Positions 7,558 to 20,351 of a stretch of DNA of 44,714 bases are shown here, in pieces. The DNA comes from Bacteroidota bacterium (GTDB lineage Bacteria; Bacteroidota; Ignavibacteria; Ignavibacteriales; Ignavibacteriaceae). Within the stretch, counting starts at the first letter, position 1. Every line of letters starts with the position of its first letter. A model generated the notes under the pieces. That model was not told the origin of the DNA. It worked only from the letters and a program-made list of their open reading frames with translations, and searched no databases. The stretch lies in the NCBI GenBank assembly GCA_022562275.1, contig JADFPP010000022.1, forward strand, positions 1-44,714, given 5' to 3'. Position numbers and translations under genes: made by a program.

Positions 7558-9354
7558 ATGTTTTCTACTATTAAAAGTGTTTATATTAAATCGTTTTATT
7601 TGCTCTTAATCACTTTTACTGTAAATGCGCAAACCGTCAAAATCAAATTCATCGAGACAAGTGATGTACATGGAGCTATTCTTCCGTATGATTTTGTGAA
7701 CGATACAACAACAACTTCGTCCTTAGCACAGGTGCATTCTTACGTAAATATGGAAAGACAATTGGGCGGGCAGCATGTAATCTTGTTAGATAACGGCGAT
7801 ATTTTACAAGGCGATCCATTGGTTTATTATTACAATTACGAAGACACTACAACCACGCATATTTATGCACAGGCGATGAATTTTATGAGTTATGATGCTG
7901 CAACAATAGGAAATCATGATATTGAAACAGGGCATAGTGTTTACGATAAGTTTAGAACGGAAATAAATTTCCCGTGGCTTGCTGCCAATGCTGTTAACAC
8001 TCAAACCGGAGAGCCATATTTTGAACCGTACACAATTATAGAAAAGGAAGATGTGAAAATTGCCATTCTTGGTTTGATAACTCCAGGAATACCTCATTGG
8101 CTGCCCGAAAATATCTGGGAAGGAATTGAGTTTGAAGATATGATTGAAACAGCAAAAAGATGGGTGCCCGTTATACAGAAAAAAGAAAATCCTGATCTTT
8201 TGATTGGACTTTTCCATTCCGGTGTAGATTATTCTTACGGCGGTGAAACAAAAGAAACATACCGAAATGAAAATGCAAGCAGGTTGGTTGCTGAACAGGT
8301 TCCCGGTTTTGATATTGTGTTCGTCGGACACGATCATGCTGGATGGAATTTTAAAACAGTTAATACAAACAACGATTCTGTTTTAATCCTTGGTACGTTA
8401 TCCCGTGCGAGAACCGTAGCCGTTGCAACAGTAACAATGAGTTTCGATTCTACATTAAATAAATGGATGAAGGAAAGCATCACAGGAGACATTGTTGAAA
8501 TTACCAAGTACCGTCCCGATAATCACTTTATGAGCAAGTTTATGAAGAACCTAAGCATTATTGGAAATTATGTTGCAAAACCACTTGGGATGATAACTAA
8601 ATCAATTTCATCGAAGGCATCCATTTTTGGACCATCTGAGTTTATTGATCTTATCCATATTTTCCAGCTTGAAACTACGGACGCTGATATATCTTTCGTT
8701 TCGCCATTGTCTTTCAACACAAGAATAGACAGCGGCTGGATTTATGTAAGAGACATGTTCAAACTCTACAGGTACGAAAACTTTCTTTATACAATGGAAC
8801 TTACAGGACAGGAGGTTAAAGATTTTTTAGAATACTCCTTTGCCGGATGGTTTAATCTAATGGAAAACGAGGATGATCATCTTCTTAACTTTGAAAAGGA
8901 TGAGGAAGGAAACCTGATATATTCCGAAAGAAGCGGTTCGCCGATGCTGGTTCAAAGGTATTATAATTTTTCTTCTGCTGCGGGTATAAACTACACGGTT
9001 GATGTTACAAAACATGATGGTGAACGAGTTAATATTGTATCTTTATCTGATGGTTCGCCATTCGAACTTAAAGAGAATTATACGGTTGCTATTAATTCTT
9101 ACAGAGGAAACGGTGGCGGAGGACATTTAACAAAAGGAGCTGGGATCCCGGAGGAAGAACTCTCAAAACGCGTAATTAGTTCTACCGATAAAGACATTCG
9201 TTTTTATATGATGAAATGGATTGTCCAAAAGGACTCCTTCAGAGAAAAAAAGAAAAAGATAACTCCAAAAATTATTGGTAACTGGAAAGTTGTGCCCGAA
9301 AAATACTGGGAGATGGGTAAAGAAAGGGATTATAAAATTCTTTACACGAAATAA
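7558..9354 (+). CDS. Exported 5'-nucleotidase / 2',3'-cyclic phosphodiesterase family
   Basis: The protein has 598 residues with a signal peptide (SFYLLLITFTVNAQ). The N-terminal calcineurin-like metallophosphatase domain shows all motifs: TSDVHG, DNGDILQGDPL, GNHDIE, LFHSGVD and GHDHAG, which bind two metal ions. The C-terminal 5'-nucleotidase substrate domain (about 355-520) includes YTVAINSYRGNGGGGHLTKG, closest to the CpdB/YfkN type. It probably dephosphorylates nucleotides in the periplasm to salvage phosphate and nucleosides. ATG 7558 is used; TTG at 7555 would add one residue and is nearer to the AAGAGGA box (7541-7547). A hairpin follows the stop. Confidence 0.9.
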   Translation: MFSTIKSVYIKSFYLLLITFTVNAQTVKIKFIETSDVHGAILPYDFVNDTTTTSSLAQVHSYVNMERQLGGQHVILLDNGDILQGDPLVYYYNYEDTTTTHIYAQAMNFMSYDAATIGNHDIETGHSVYDKFRTEINFPWLAANAVNTQTGEPYFEPYTIIEKEDVKIAILGLITPGIPHWLPENIWEGIEFEDMIETAKRWVPVIQKKENPDLLIGLFHSGVDYSYGGETKETYRNENASRLVAEQVPGFDIVFVGHDHAGWNFKTVNTNNDSVLILGTLSRARTVAVATVTMSFDSTLNKWMKESITGDIVEITKYRPDNHFMSKFMKNLSIIGNYVAKPLGMITKSISSKASIFGPSEFIDLIHIFQLETTDADISFVSPLSFNTRIDSGWIYVRDMFKLYRYENFLYTMELTGQEVKDFLEYSFAGWFNLMENEDDHLLNFEKDEEGNLIYSERSGSPMLVQRYYNFSSAAGINYTVDVTKHDGERVNIVSLSDGSPFELKENYTVAINSYRGNGGGGHLTKGAGIPEEELSKRVISSTDKDIRFYMMKWIVQKDSFREKKKKITPKIIGNWKVVPEKYWEMGKERDYKILYTK

Positions 9355-9358
9355 TAAA

Positions 9359-9394
9359 GTACGCAGATAAAACTGAGCGGAATTATCTGCGTAC
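9359..9394 (+). terminator. Hairpin after the nucleotidase gene
   Basis: Arms 9359-9369 and 9384-9394 (GTACGCAGATA and its complement) form a perfect 11-bp stem with a 14-base loop directly after the stop. There is no T-run, so it may protect the mRNA end or be a repeat rather than a strict intrinsic terminator. Confidence 0.5.
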
Positions 9395-9596
9395 CTGTGG
9401 AGAAGAGCTAAGTAATTGGATTACCTAATCAACCAATCATTTACTCACAGTATGCAATATATATTCAGTCGTGCTTTTATAAAACCTAATAGTGATAAAC
9501 GGATTTTTTAGCTTGCAACGGTAGTGGAGTTTATTTTTTGAGAAAGCTATTCTTAAATTTGATTGCTAAATTTTTCACAAAAAACAAAAGAACAAA

Positions 9597-10886
9597 GTGA
9601 CTACAGAAAAAAGCAAACAACTGTTTGAAGAAGCAAAAAAATATATTCCCGGGGGAGTGAATTCTCCTGTGCGTGCATTCAAATCCGTAGGCGGCGATCC
9701 TTTATTCATTACACACGGAAAAGGATCAAAGTTTTACGATGCCGATGGAAATGAATATATCGATTACATAGGAAGCTGGGGTCCACATCTCTTCGGACAC
9801 AATCCACCATTTATAAAGAATGCACTTTTAACCGCGATAGAAAATGGTACTAGTTTTGGCACACCGATCGAGCTCGAAATAATAATGGCAGAGTTAATTG
9901 TTGAACTTGTTCGATCTGTTGAAAAGGTTAGAATGGTAAACAGCGGTACGGAAGCAACAATGAGTGCGCTCCGTGTTGCACGCGGTTACACAGGTAGAGA
10001 AAAATTTATAAAGTTTGAAGGGTGTTATCACGGTCATGCAGATTGCTTTTTAATAAAAGCCGGTTCCGGTGCACTTACACTTGGCGTTCCAACAAGTCCC
10101 GGTGTAACAAAAGGTAATGCAGCAGACACCTTAGTTGCAGATTACAACGATATAGACTCGGTTAAAAGACTTTTAGAAGCAAACAGCGGAGAACTTGCCG
10201 CGGTAATAATTGAACCAGTTGCGGGAAATATGGGTGTGGTTCCTGCTAATAAAGAATTTCTAAAAGAGCTTCGCAAAATATGCTCAGAGGAAAACATTGT
10301 TTTGATATTTGATGAGGTAATGACGGGTTTTCGGGTTGCGGCCGGAGGTGCTCAGGAGGTTTTAAATATTTCGCCCGATCTTTCCACACTCGGTAAAATT
10401 ATTGGCGGCGGATTGCCCGTTGGCGCGTTCGGTGGAAAATCAGAAATTATGGATCTGATAGCTCCGGATGGTCCTGTATATCAGGCAGGAACTTTAAGCG
10501 GAAACCCCCTTGCTATGGCAGCCGGTGTTGCTGCATTATCATACATTAAAGATCATCCGGAATTGTATGATGAGTTAGAAAAAAAATCTTCTTATTTAGA
10601 AAATGGTTTTAAAGAAAATCTTGATTTGGTTGGAAAAAACTATACAATGAACCGGGTTGGCTCTATGATGTGTATGTTCTTTGCTGAAGAACCGGTTGAA
10701 GATTTTAATAGTGCATTTAAATCAGATACGGAACTTTACGGAAAGTATTATCATCAAATGCTGCAAAGAGGAATTTACCTTGCCCCTGCACAGTTTGAAG
10801 CAATGTTTGTTTCAACAGCTCACAGCATTGATGACCTTGATAAAACAATTGAAGCACACCGTGAATCTTTAACGGCTTTGCTTTAA
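9597..10886 (+). CDS. hemL: Glutamate-1-semialdehyde 2,1-aminomutase
   Basis: The 429-residue PLP enzyme converts glutamate-1-semialdehyde to 5-aminolevulinate in C5-pathway tetrapyrrole synthesis, in the cytoplasm. The family's opening YIPGGVNSPVRAFKSVGG, the NSGTEATMSALRVARGYTGR segment, CYHGHAD, IIEPVAGNMG, the PLP-phosphate DEVMTGFRVA and the Schiff-base lysine K267 in STLGKIIGGGLPVGAFGG are all present. Length is standard. The start is GTG 9597 with only a weak AAAAGAACAAA leader; no ATG lies near. A Bacteroidota-type -7 element TAAATTTG occurs at 9554-9561. No other hem genes are adjacent. It provides haem and cobalamin precursors, the latter the cofactor of the metH product in this window. 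Confidence 0.97.
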   Translation: MTTEKSKQLFEEAKKYIPGGVNSPVRAFKSVGGDPLFITHGKGSKFYDADGNEYIDYIGSWGPHLFGHNPPFIKNALLTAIENGTSFGTPIELEIIMAELIVELVRSVEKVRMVNSGTEATMSALRVARGYTGREKFIKFEGCYHGHADCFLIKAGSGALTLGVPTSPGVTKGNAADTLVADYNDIDSVKRLLEANSGELAAVIIEPVAGNMGVVPANKEFLKELRKICSEENIVLIFDEVMTGFRVAAGGAQEVLNISPDLSTLGKIIGGGLPVGAFGGKSEIMDLIAPDGPVYQAGTLSGNPLAMAAGVAALSYIKDHPELYDELEKKSSYLENGFKENLDLVGKNYTMNRVGSMMCMFFAEEPVEDFNSAFKSDTELYGKYYHQMLQRGIYLAPAQFEAMFVSTAHSIDDLDKTIEAHRESLTALL

Positions 10887-10917
10887 TATTATTCGAAGTT
10901 TTATTATTTAAAAGCAT

Positions 10918-10946
10918 AAAGGCGATCGTCAATGATCGCCTTTTAA
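10918..10946. terminator. Bidirectional terminator between hemL and gyrA
   Basis: A perfect stem of 10 bases (AAAGGCGATC, 10918-10927, with 10934-10943) with loop GTCAAT is flanked by A and T runs, so it can end transcription of both convergent genes. Confidence 0.9.
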
Positions 10947-10967
10947 GAACGAGAAGTAATTAATGGT

Positions 10968-13445
10968 TTAGTCTTTTATTAGCTTCCCGTTATTTCCATT
11001 TTTGCTATTAATATCTTCATCTTCCGTAACAACCTTAGCTATATCTGCAATGGAATCTCCTTCTCTAAGATTGATTACCCTCACACCCTGAGTATTCCTG
11101 CCTATAACACGAATGTTTTTAACTGCCTGTCTTATTACCATTCCCCTTGTTGTAATTATAACAAGTTCGTCCTTGTCAACAACTTCCATTAATGAAATCA
11201 TTTTGCCCACCTTGGGTGTGGTTTTTACTGTAAACACACCTTTGCCGCCCCGGTGTGCTAATCTATAATTATTAATATCGGAACGTTTTCCGTAGCCGTT
11301 TTCAGTAACAACAAGTATGCTGGTTCCCTGTCTTTTAATAACAAGCAGCCCTACAACAATGTCCCCCTTGCCAAGTCTAACTCCTCTTACCCCTGTTGAG
11401 GTTCTTCCCATATTACGTACATCTTTTTCATTAAATTTAATTGCAAGTCCATTTTTTGTTCCAAGCACGATGTCGTTGGTTCCATCTGTCATCTTAACCT
11501 CAATCAGGCTATCGCCTTTTGCAAGATTTATAGCGTTGATTCCGCCTTTTCTTACATGACCGTAAGCTGAAAGCACTGTCTTTTTTACTGTTCCTCTTTT
11601 TGTTGCCATTATTAAATACATATCATCGGAAAACTCTTTAACTGCAACGAAAGCTGTAATCATCTCCTCCTTTTGCTTCTGAAGAATATTAAGAATCGAT
11701 CTGCCTCTTGCAGCTCTGCCACCTTCCGGAATTTCGTGAACTTTGAGCCAATAAACTTTACCCTTATCTGTAAAGAAAAGAATGTATTGATGTGTGGAAG
11801 CAATGAACATATGTTCTATAAAGTCGTCATCCTTTGTGCCTGCACCGGTAACGCCTCTTCCGCCTCTGCCTTGTTTTCTATAGCCGCTTACAGGAAATCT
11901 TTTAATGAAACCATTATGAGTAATTGTTACAACAACATCTTCTTCCGCAATTATATCTTCTAATGAAAAATCTTCGGTGCTGTAAACAATCTCGGTTCTT
12001 CTTTTGTCGCCATATCTTTTTTTGATCACAAGCAGTTCATCTTTAATAATAGAATATCTTCTCTCTTCGTTTGAAAGGATGCCTGCTAAATTCTCAATAA
12101 GCTTTATTGTTTCTTTATATTCATCTTCAATTTTCTTTCTTTCAAGTCCTGTAAGACGCTGCAAACGCATCTCAAGAATAGCTTTTGCCTGCACTTCGCT
12201 TAACTTGAATTTATTCATCAGGTTATTTCTTGCGGTCTCAACATCTTTAGATTTCTTTATCGTCTGGATAACAGCATCAATACTGTCAAGTGCAATAATA
12301 TAACCTTCGAGTATGTGTGCTCTTCTTTCAGCAGCGTCCAATTCAAACTGAGTTCTTTTAATCAGCACATCCATTCTGTGATCAATAAAGTGCTGCATCA
12401 TTTCTCTAAGCTGCAATACTTTTGGAATACCGTTTACAAGTGCAAGCATAATAACGCCGAACGTTGTTTGCATTTGTGTGTGCTTAAACAATTGATTTAA
12501 CACAACAGCTGGTTGTGCATCGCGTTTAAGTTCAACTACAACTCGCATTCCGTCACGGTCAGATTCATCGCGAAGATTTGAGATTTCCGTTATCTTGCCG
12601 GTTCTTACAAGATCAGCGATCTTTTCGATAAGGTTTGCTTTATTAACCTGGTACGGAAGCTCGGTAATAATAATATTTTCTCTATTGTTCTTTAACGTTT
12701 CGATGTTTGCTCTTGCACGTAAAACAATTCGTCCCCTGCCGGTAGTGTATGCAGATTTAACACCTTCAAATCCATAAATTATTCCTGCTGTTGGAAAATC
12801 CGGTGCAATTACATACTTCATTAGCTTTTCATTGGTCAGATCAGAATTTTTGATCAAAGCAATTATACCATCAATTACTTCATTTAAGTTATGTGGTGGT
12901 ATGTTGGTTGCCATACCAACTGCAATACCGCTTGCACCGTTTACCAAAAGGTTTGGAAAATATGACGGAAGCACTGTTGGTTCCTGGAGTGAGTCATCAA
13001 AGTTAGGTGTGAAATTAACCGTGTTTTTATCAAGATCGCGAAGCATCTCTTCAGAAATTCTACGCAATCGAACTTCTGTGTAACGCATTGCTGCGGCTGA
13101 ATCTCCATCAACCGAACCGAAGTTACCCTGCCCATCAACAAGCGGATAACGTAAAGAGAAATCCTGCACCATCCTTACCATGCTATCGTAAACAGCCGTA
13201 TCTCCATGGGGGTGAAACTTTCCAAGCACCTCACCAACTATTCTGGCTGATTTTTTATATGGCTTGTTATGCCCCATTCCTAATTCGTGCATCCCATATA
13301 ATACTCTTCGATGCACAGGTTTTAAACCGTCTCTCACATCGGGTAAAGCACGTGAAACGATTACAGACATTGAGTAATCGATGTAAGAGGATTTCATTTC
13401 CTCTTCAAGTGATATTGGTATTATTTTATCAGAAATTGTTGGCAT
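10968..13445 (-). CDS. gyrA: DNA gyrase subunit A
   Basis: The 825-residue protein is the breakage-reunion subunit of gyrase, which makes negative supercoils together with GyrB. Catalytic Tyr122 is in [11 protein letters not shown]. The quinolone-determining region reads [15 protein letters not shown], with Thr at position 83 and Asp at 87 (E. coli numbering fits exactly). The C-terminal wrapping domain has the GyrA-box QGRGGRG and repeated beta-pinwheel blades (for example [34 protein letters not shown]). Its ATG 13445 lies 42 bases after the gyrB stop, so the two are probably one transcript, last in the dnaA-side cluster. Confidence 0.98.
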   Translation of the reverse strand: MPTISDKIIPISLEEEMKSSYIDYSMSVIVSRALPDVRDGLKPVHRRVLYGMHELGMGHNKPYKKSARIVGEVLGKFHPHGDTAVYDSMVRMVQDFSLRYPLVDGQGNFGSVDGDSAAAMRYTEVRLRRISEEMLRDLDKNTVNFTPNFDDSLQEPTVLPSYFPNLLVNGASGIAVGMATNIPPHNLNEVIDGIIALIKNSDLTNEKLMKYVIAPDFPTAGIIYGFEGVKSAYTTGRGRIVLRARANIETLKNNRENIIITELPYQVNKANLIEKIADLVRTGKITEISNLRDESDRDGMRVVVELKRDAQPAVVLNQLFKHTQMQTTFGVIMLALVNGIPKVLQLREMMQHFIDHRMDVLIKRTQFELDAAERRAHILEGYIIALDSIDAVIQTIKKSKDVETARNNLMNKFKLSEVQAKAILEMRLQRLTGLERKKIEDEYKETIKLIENLAGILSNEERRYSIIKDELLVIKKRYGDKRRTEIVYSTEDFSLEDIIAEEDVVVTITHNGFIKRFPVSGYRKQGRGGRGVTGAGTKDDDFIEHMFIASTHQYILFFTDKGKVYWLKVHEIPEGGRAARGRSILNILQKQKEEMITAFVAVKEFSDDMYLIMATKRGTVKKTVLSAYGHVRKGGINAINLAKGDSLIEVKMTDGTNDIVLGTKNGLAIKFNEKDVRNMGRTSTGVRGVRLGKGDIVVGLLVIKRQGTSILVVTENGYGKRSDINNYRLAHRGGKGVFTVKTTPKVGKMISLMEVVDKDELVIITTRGMVIRQAVKNIRVIGRNTQGVRVINLREGDSIADIAKVVTEDEDINSKNGNNGKLIKD

Positions 13446-13487
13446 AGTAAAACTTTATTCCTTTAGTGTAATTCTAAAACTGTGTAA

Positions 13488-15757
<2,270 letters not shown>

Positions 15758-15765
<8 letters not shown>

Positions 15766-16870
15766 AGTTAATAGCTTTATTATTTAATTTTAAGATTTTA
15801 TCATTGCCCTTCCTTTTTAAAAAGGAAAGGTTACTAAAATCAGTTACGGTTATGAACGCCTGTCCAATTTCCTGAAGATAATCACTTATTTTGTGAGCCC
15901 GCGCAGCATCAAGTTCACCAAAGACATCATCAAGCAAAAACAACGGTGTCTTATACGTGATATCTTTCAAGTAGAAAAATTCTGCGAACCTTAGAACTGC
16001 CTGATATGTTTTATGCTGTCCCTGAGATCCATACGTTTTAAGATTTACATCATTTATTGTAAATAGAAAATCATCTTTGTGTGGTCCCACTAAATTAGCA
16101 ACTCTTCGTAGTTCATCTTCTCTTCTTTCATTAATTGTTTTTATGAAATGCTCTTTTATATCATTTCCTTTATAGCCGTTCAAATAATAATATTCAATGT
16201 TTGGCTTTTCTAAGTTGTCCATAATCCTGGAATAGGATTCTTTTACAAAGGCGTTAAACACTTTAATGAATTTTATTCTGCGTTTGATTATTTCCGTTCC
16301 TGTATTAATCAATTTAATTGTCCAGGCATCCAGATCATCAATCATATCACTATTTCTATATTCTTTAATACGAATAAGCAAAGAAGATCGTTGTTTTAAT
16401 GTCCTGTTATAATCAAGCAAGTTTTTCAAATATGTGCTGCTTGCCTGTGAAATAACTGAATTAACAAATTTTCTTCTCTCACCCGGAACACCCTGAGTAA
16501 TAGAGTGATCGGAAGGCGTAAGAAGTACGACTGGAAATTTTCCTACTATTTCAGATGATTTGCTTAAATATTTTTTATTCAGAAAATAATATTTTCTTGA
16601 GTCATTCAGATTGAAAACTATTCTAACGTTGTCCTCTGTGCTTCCATTAAATCTTCCCCAAATTTCAAAATCATTCCTGTTAAAACTAATTACCTCGTTA
16701 TCGTTTTTTGCAAAAAAGCTTTTTGTAGTACATAAATAATAGATGGATTCCAGGATTGATGTTTTACCTTTACCGTTACCGCCAACAATGTAATTTAAAT
16801 TTTCAGAGAATTTATATTCAACATCTTTGTGTATCCTAAAATTCCTCAATCGTATCGAGGTCAGAATCAT
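15758..16870 (-). CDS. recF: DNA replication and repair protein RecF
   Basis: The 370-residue SMC-like ATPase works in the RecFOR pathway that loads RecA at gaps. Walker A is GGNGKGKTS (30-38), the ABC signature region reads YGSQGQHKTYQAVLRFAEF (QGQ replaces the common QGQ/E form), and Walker B is PLFLLDDVFGELD. The LVGPHKDDF motif is typical of RecF. It starts one base after the dnaN stop and runs into the DUF721 gene, so dnaN-recF-DUF721-gyrB-gyrA look co-transcribed. Confidence 0.97.
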
Positions 16871-16871
16871 T

Positions 16872-17981
16872 TTAACTATTTAAACGAACAGGCATAAGTA
16901 ATAACATTAATTCTTCGTTCTCTCTGGCTTTTTCAGGCTCAATTATGCATGCCTTTGTTGAAGAATGTAATTTAAAAATTATCTCATCCTCATCAACATG
17001 AGTTAAAATATCATTTACATATGCTGTGTTAAATCCAATATCTATCGATTCTCCATCATATCTACAGTCAATATTTTCCACAGCATCAGAACCATGATCA
17101 ATATCTTCAGCAGATATTTGTAACTTATTATGACCAATTGAAAGTTTAACCTGCTTTGAGCTGGAGGAAGAGAATAACATCATTCTTTTAATAGTTGAAT
17201 TTAGGCTTGTTCTGTTAACAAACAGTTTGTTTTCATTTTCAAGAGGGATAACACTGTTATATGCTGGGTACTTTTCACCAATCAAGCGGGTAACTAATTC
17301 TAATTCACCAATAAAAAAAGATGCATGCGATTTACTTAAATAAATTTTAACGTCTACCTCATCTAATAACTTTGAAAGTACCGATATTGCACGTTCAGGA
17401 ATAATGTATTGTTCGTTTCTATCCGACTTAATATTTTTATTAACAAATTTTACCAATCTATGTCCATCGGTAGTAACAAACTTTAAACCTTCTTGAGAAA
17501 ATTCTAAAAGTGTTCCTGTCATAGCGGGTCTCATATCTTCTTTACTCATAGCAAAAGACGTTTGGTCTATTGCTTTTTTCAGATCTAAGCCATTAATAAC
17601 AATTTCTTTATCTTTTGGAACTGATGGTATTTCAGGAAAGTCTTCAGAAGCTGTATATCCAATGTTATAAATTCCATTATCTGTGGTTAACTTTAATTTA
17701 GAACCGCCATTGGCGTTGAAGGTAATTTGTGTTTCTTGTAATGATCTTATAATATCGTAAAGAAGACGGGCAGGTATAACCATTTTCAGGTTTTCATCAG
17801 AAGGTACATTAGTAGATAATCTTAGGGCAATCTCTAAATCGGTAGCACTAACTGTCATCAAGCCATCTTTAATATCGAATAAGAAATTCTCTAAGATAGG
17901 CATAGGTGTTCGGACAGGAACAGCGGGGATTATCTTGCTTAGCAGTTTTTCCAGCGATTTGCTGTTTACTTTAAATTCCAT
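16872..17981 (-). CDS. dnaN: DNA polymerase III beta sliding clamp
   Basis: The 369-residue clamp forms a ring that tethers polymerases to DNA. Three similar domains are visible, with motifs such as PMPILENFLFDI, EDFPEIPSVPKD, TDGHRLVKF, IPERAISVLSKLL and IGEKYPAYNSVIP. The C-terminus ends LLMPVRLNS, the usual MPMR.. site that lines the protein-binding cleft. The GGAGAGAG before ATG 17981 is a strong ribosome binding site. It is separated from dnaA by nearly 1 kb that contains a lipoprotein gene, unlike the close dnaA-dnaN pair of many bacteria. Confidence 0.97.
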   Translation of the reverse strand: MEFKVNSKSLEKLLSKIIPAVPVRTPMPILENFLFDIKDGLMTVSATDLEIALRLSTNVPSDENLKMVIPARLLYDIIRSLQETQITFNANGGSKLKLTTDNGIYNIGYTASEDFPEIPSVPKDKEIVINGLDLKKAIDQTSFAMSKEDMRPAMTGTLLEFSQEGLKFVTTDGHRLVKFVNKNIKSDRNEQYIIPERAISVLSKLLDEVDVKIYLSKSHASFFIGELELVTRLIGEKYPAYNSVIPLENENKLFVNRTSLNSTIKRMMLFSSSSSKQVKLSIGHNKLQISAEDIDHGSDAVENIDCRYDGESIDIGFNTAYVNDILTHVDEDEIIFKLHSSTKACIIEPEKARENEELMLLLMPVRLNS

Positions 17982-18136
17982 TGAATACTCTCTCCAAATT
18001 TAACATTGCAAAATACTAAATTGAGTATTCAATCTCAACGTATTATGAACTACCAATAGGAAGGATAAAGGAGATTCTGCAAGATGTCTCTGATAAAATT
18101 TAACTATATATAAATCATTATAAAATTTTATCTTCT

Positions 18137-18538
18137 CTATGGGCTAAGTGGATCATCATCAATAGAAATTCCTTCTGATGTAGATATTGTTGCGCTAAGA
18201 GTATAAGCGCCATCTATAAATGTACTTGTGTAAATAATCAATATTTTGGTTCCTGCACTCAGAGCAACTTCTCCAGTCACTGCACCATCTGATTTAGAAC
18301 TTGTTGCATTTGCAGGAACTTCATAAGTTGTTTCGTATAAATATTTTCCTTTGTCTATATCAGATAAAATTACTGTTTCTCCAGCACTGACTGCTATTAA
18401 TTTTGCACGGAAATTAACAAATACTTTATTTGTTGCAAAATTGGTGAAAGTAAATGTATTATCCACTGTGTCAGAACATCCCGACAAAAAAGTCACTAAA
18501 ATTATAGAAAACGTAATTATTGTTAAAAACCTTTTCAT
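18137..18538 (-). CDS. Small lipoprotein of unknown function
   Basis: The 133-residue protein has a lipoprotein signal peptide (MKRFLTIITFSIILVTFLSGC, lipobox LSGC with Cys21). The mature part is Thr/Ser-rich beta-type sequence with no recognised domain (NTFTFTNFATNKVFVNFRAK and later TKILIIYTSTFIDGAYTLSA). It is probably attached to a membrane facing the periplasm. AGGATAAA before ATG 18538 gives a usable ribosome binding site. It sits between dnaA and dnaN on their strand, an unusual place for an envelope protein. Confidence 0.65.
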   Translation of the reverse strand: MKRFLTIITFSIILVTFLSGCSDTVDNTFTFTNFATNKVFVNFRAKLIAVSAGETVILSDIDKGKYLYETTYEVPANATSSKSDGAVTGEVALSAGTKILIIYTSTFIDGAYTLSATISTSEGISIDDDPLSP

Positions 18539-18944
18539 TTTATCCTCAAAGCTAAATTTTATATTAATGAAGTAAAATAAAACTCAAAATTCAAGCCAGA
18601 AAAGCCAGTAATAATTTATCGCTTAACGTGAATATCATTCTCCATTTTTGATTTGTAAACAACATTATAATTAATATATAATTAAATATTTACTTATTAA
18701 TAGTAATAATTACGTTGTTAATTTGTGTAAAACCAAGCTAACCTTAATTATTATAATAAGTTAACATATATGTAATTTAAACTCAGAGTGTTAATAATTT
18801 GAAACTTATTCTCTTTACTAACACTAAGATGGATAAGTGCAGTTTATTAACATTTTATACAATAGTTATTTACAAATTATTAACCATTTTAAAATTAAAA
18901 AATTTGATGATAGGCTTATTAATAAATTGAATTTTCAGAACAAA
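18539..18944. other. AT-rich gap after dnaA, possible origin unwinding region
   Basis: No gene is seen. The sequence from about 18655 to 18940 is extremely AT-rich and carries DnaA-box-like nonamers: TGTTAATAA 18789-18797 and TTATTAACA 18844-18852 (inverted to one another), plus TTATTAACC 18877-18885. A trinucleotide run TAA-TAG-TAA-TAA at 18698-18709 resembles a DnaA-trio. Together with the boxes upstream of dnaA this fits one half of a bipartite oriC, though the boxes are degenerate and could occur by chance in such AT-rich DNA. Confidence 0.4.
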
Positions 18945-20351
18945 TTAGGTAGAACTAAGTTCTATTTTATTTTTTAATTCAATTATTAAAGTACGAAATG
19001 AACTGTTTTGGTTTTTTTTATTCTCAACTGCAGCACAAGCATGTACCACGGTAGAATGATCTCTCCCACCAAAATGTAATCCAATAGTTTTTAATGATGA
19101 GTTTGTCATCTCTTTTGATAAAAACATAGAGAGTTGCCTGGCATAAACAACTTCTTTTTTTCTAGTTTTATCACGGATTTTATTTTCAGTAATATTCAAA
19201 TATTCACAAACTGTTTTTGTAATGGATTCTATATTAATATTAATTATTTTTCTATCGGTGGCAATCTCATTTACTGTTTTCTTAACTAACTCAAAAGTTA
19301 TTTCTTTAGAACTTAATGAAGCATTGGCAAGTATTTTAATCAAACAACCTTCTAATTCTCTAATATTAGAAGTTATATTTACTGCTATATAATCCAGAAT
19401 CTCCCTTGAAATAGACATCCCATATGTATCGGCTTTTCTTTTTAAGATAGCAATTCGTGTCTCCAATTCCGGTGGTTGAATATCGGCAGATAAACCCCAT
19501 TGGAATCTAGATATCAGTCTCTCATTTAAACCTTTAAGAGCTTTGGGCGATTTATCGCTGGTAAGAATAATTTGCTTTTTTAATTGATGCAGCATATTGA
19601 AGATATGAAAAAAAAGATCCTGTGTTTTTTCTTTACCAACAAGAAATTGTATATCATCAATAATTAATACATCCATACTACGATAAAAATTAGAAAACTC
19701 ATTAACACGGTTTGATTGAATAGCTTCCACAAACTCAACAGTAAAAATATCAGTTGAAAGATAAATTACTCTTTTATCAGGAAATTTTTTTACAATCTCA
19801 TTTCCAATAGCCTGTATAAGATGAGTTTTACCAAGACCAACCCCCCCATAAACAAAAAATGGATTAAACGAAGTACCACCCGGGTTATCGCTAATTGCAA
19901 CGGCAGCGGCTCTGGCAAGCTGATTACCCTCTCCAGTTATAAAATCTTCAAAAGTATATCTCGAATTTAAATATGATTCAAAGTTATGCTTTACTTTCTG
20001 TTTCCCGGTTATAATGTTATCTTTGTTTTTTCCGTTACCACCATAATCAGATTGTGGCTCAAGCTGGTTCGAAACTTTATTTATGATATAAGAAAGCTTT
20101 GCATCAGGACCTATTACCTCGGCAATCGTATTATTTATTAACAAATTGTAGTGTTCATCTATCCACTCCCAGAAAAAATGGCTTGGGATTTCTATCTTAA
20201 GGGTATTATTTGAAAGTTGTAAAGGCTTTATTGGAAGAAACCACGTATTATAGGTCATTAAAGTTACGTTCTCTTTAATTTTTCTAAGGCAATTTTTCCA
20301 AATAATGGAGGGATCTAAAGTATTTGATTCTTCAAATAATTCCGGGTTCAT
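18945..20351 (-). CDS. dnaA: Chromosomal replication initiator DnaA
   Basis: The 468-residue AAA+ initiator binds DnaA boxes and melts the origin. Domain I (1-85) has TYNTWFLPIKPLQL, domain II is a short variable linker (about 92-128), domain III has Walker A GGVGLGKTH (169-177), Walker B VLIIDDIQFL (228-237), and the arginine-finger region NERLISRFQWGL. Domain IV carries the DNA-binding signature GGRDHSTVVHACAAVE. Length is normal. The ATG at 20351 is directly next to a TTATCAACA box (20358-20366), allowing autoregulation. It is divergent from rpmH. Confidence 0.98.
   Translation of the reverse strand: MNPELFEESNTLDPSIIWKNCLRKIKENVTLMTYNTWFLPIKPLQLSNNTLKIEIPSHFFWEWIDEHYNLLINNTIAEVIGPDAKLSYIINKVSNQLEPQSDYGGNGKNKDNIITGKQKVKHNFESYLNSRYTFEDFITGEGNQLARAAAVAISDNPGGTSFNPFFVYGGVGLGKTHLIQAIGNEIVKKFPDKRVIYLSTDIFTVEFVEAIQSNRVNEFSNFYRSMDVLIIDDIQFLVGKEKTQDLFFHIFNMLHQLKKQIILTSDKSPKALKGLNERLISRFQWGLSADIQPPELETRIAILKRKADTYGMSISREILDYIAVNITSNIRELEGCLIKILANASLSSKEITFELVKKTVNEIATDRKIININIESITKTVCEYLNITENKIRDKTRKKEVVYARQLSMFLSKEMTNSSLKTIGLHFGGRDHSTVVHACAAVENKKNQNSSFRTLIIELKNKIELSST

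Noticed and set aside
11000-13445. Thr83 in GyrA as a quinolone-resistance change
   Set aside because: Thr at this position is the natural residue in some bacteria, so nothing can be concluded about resistance.
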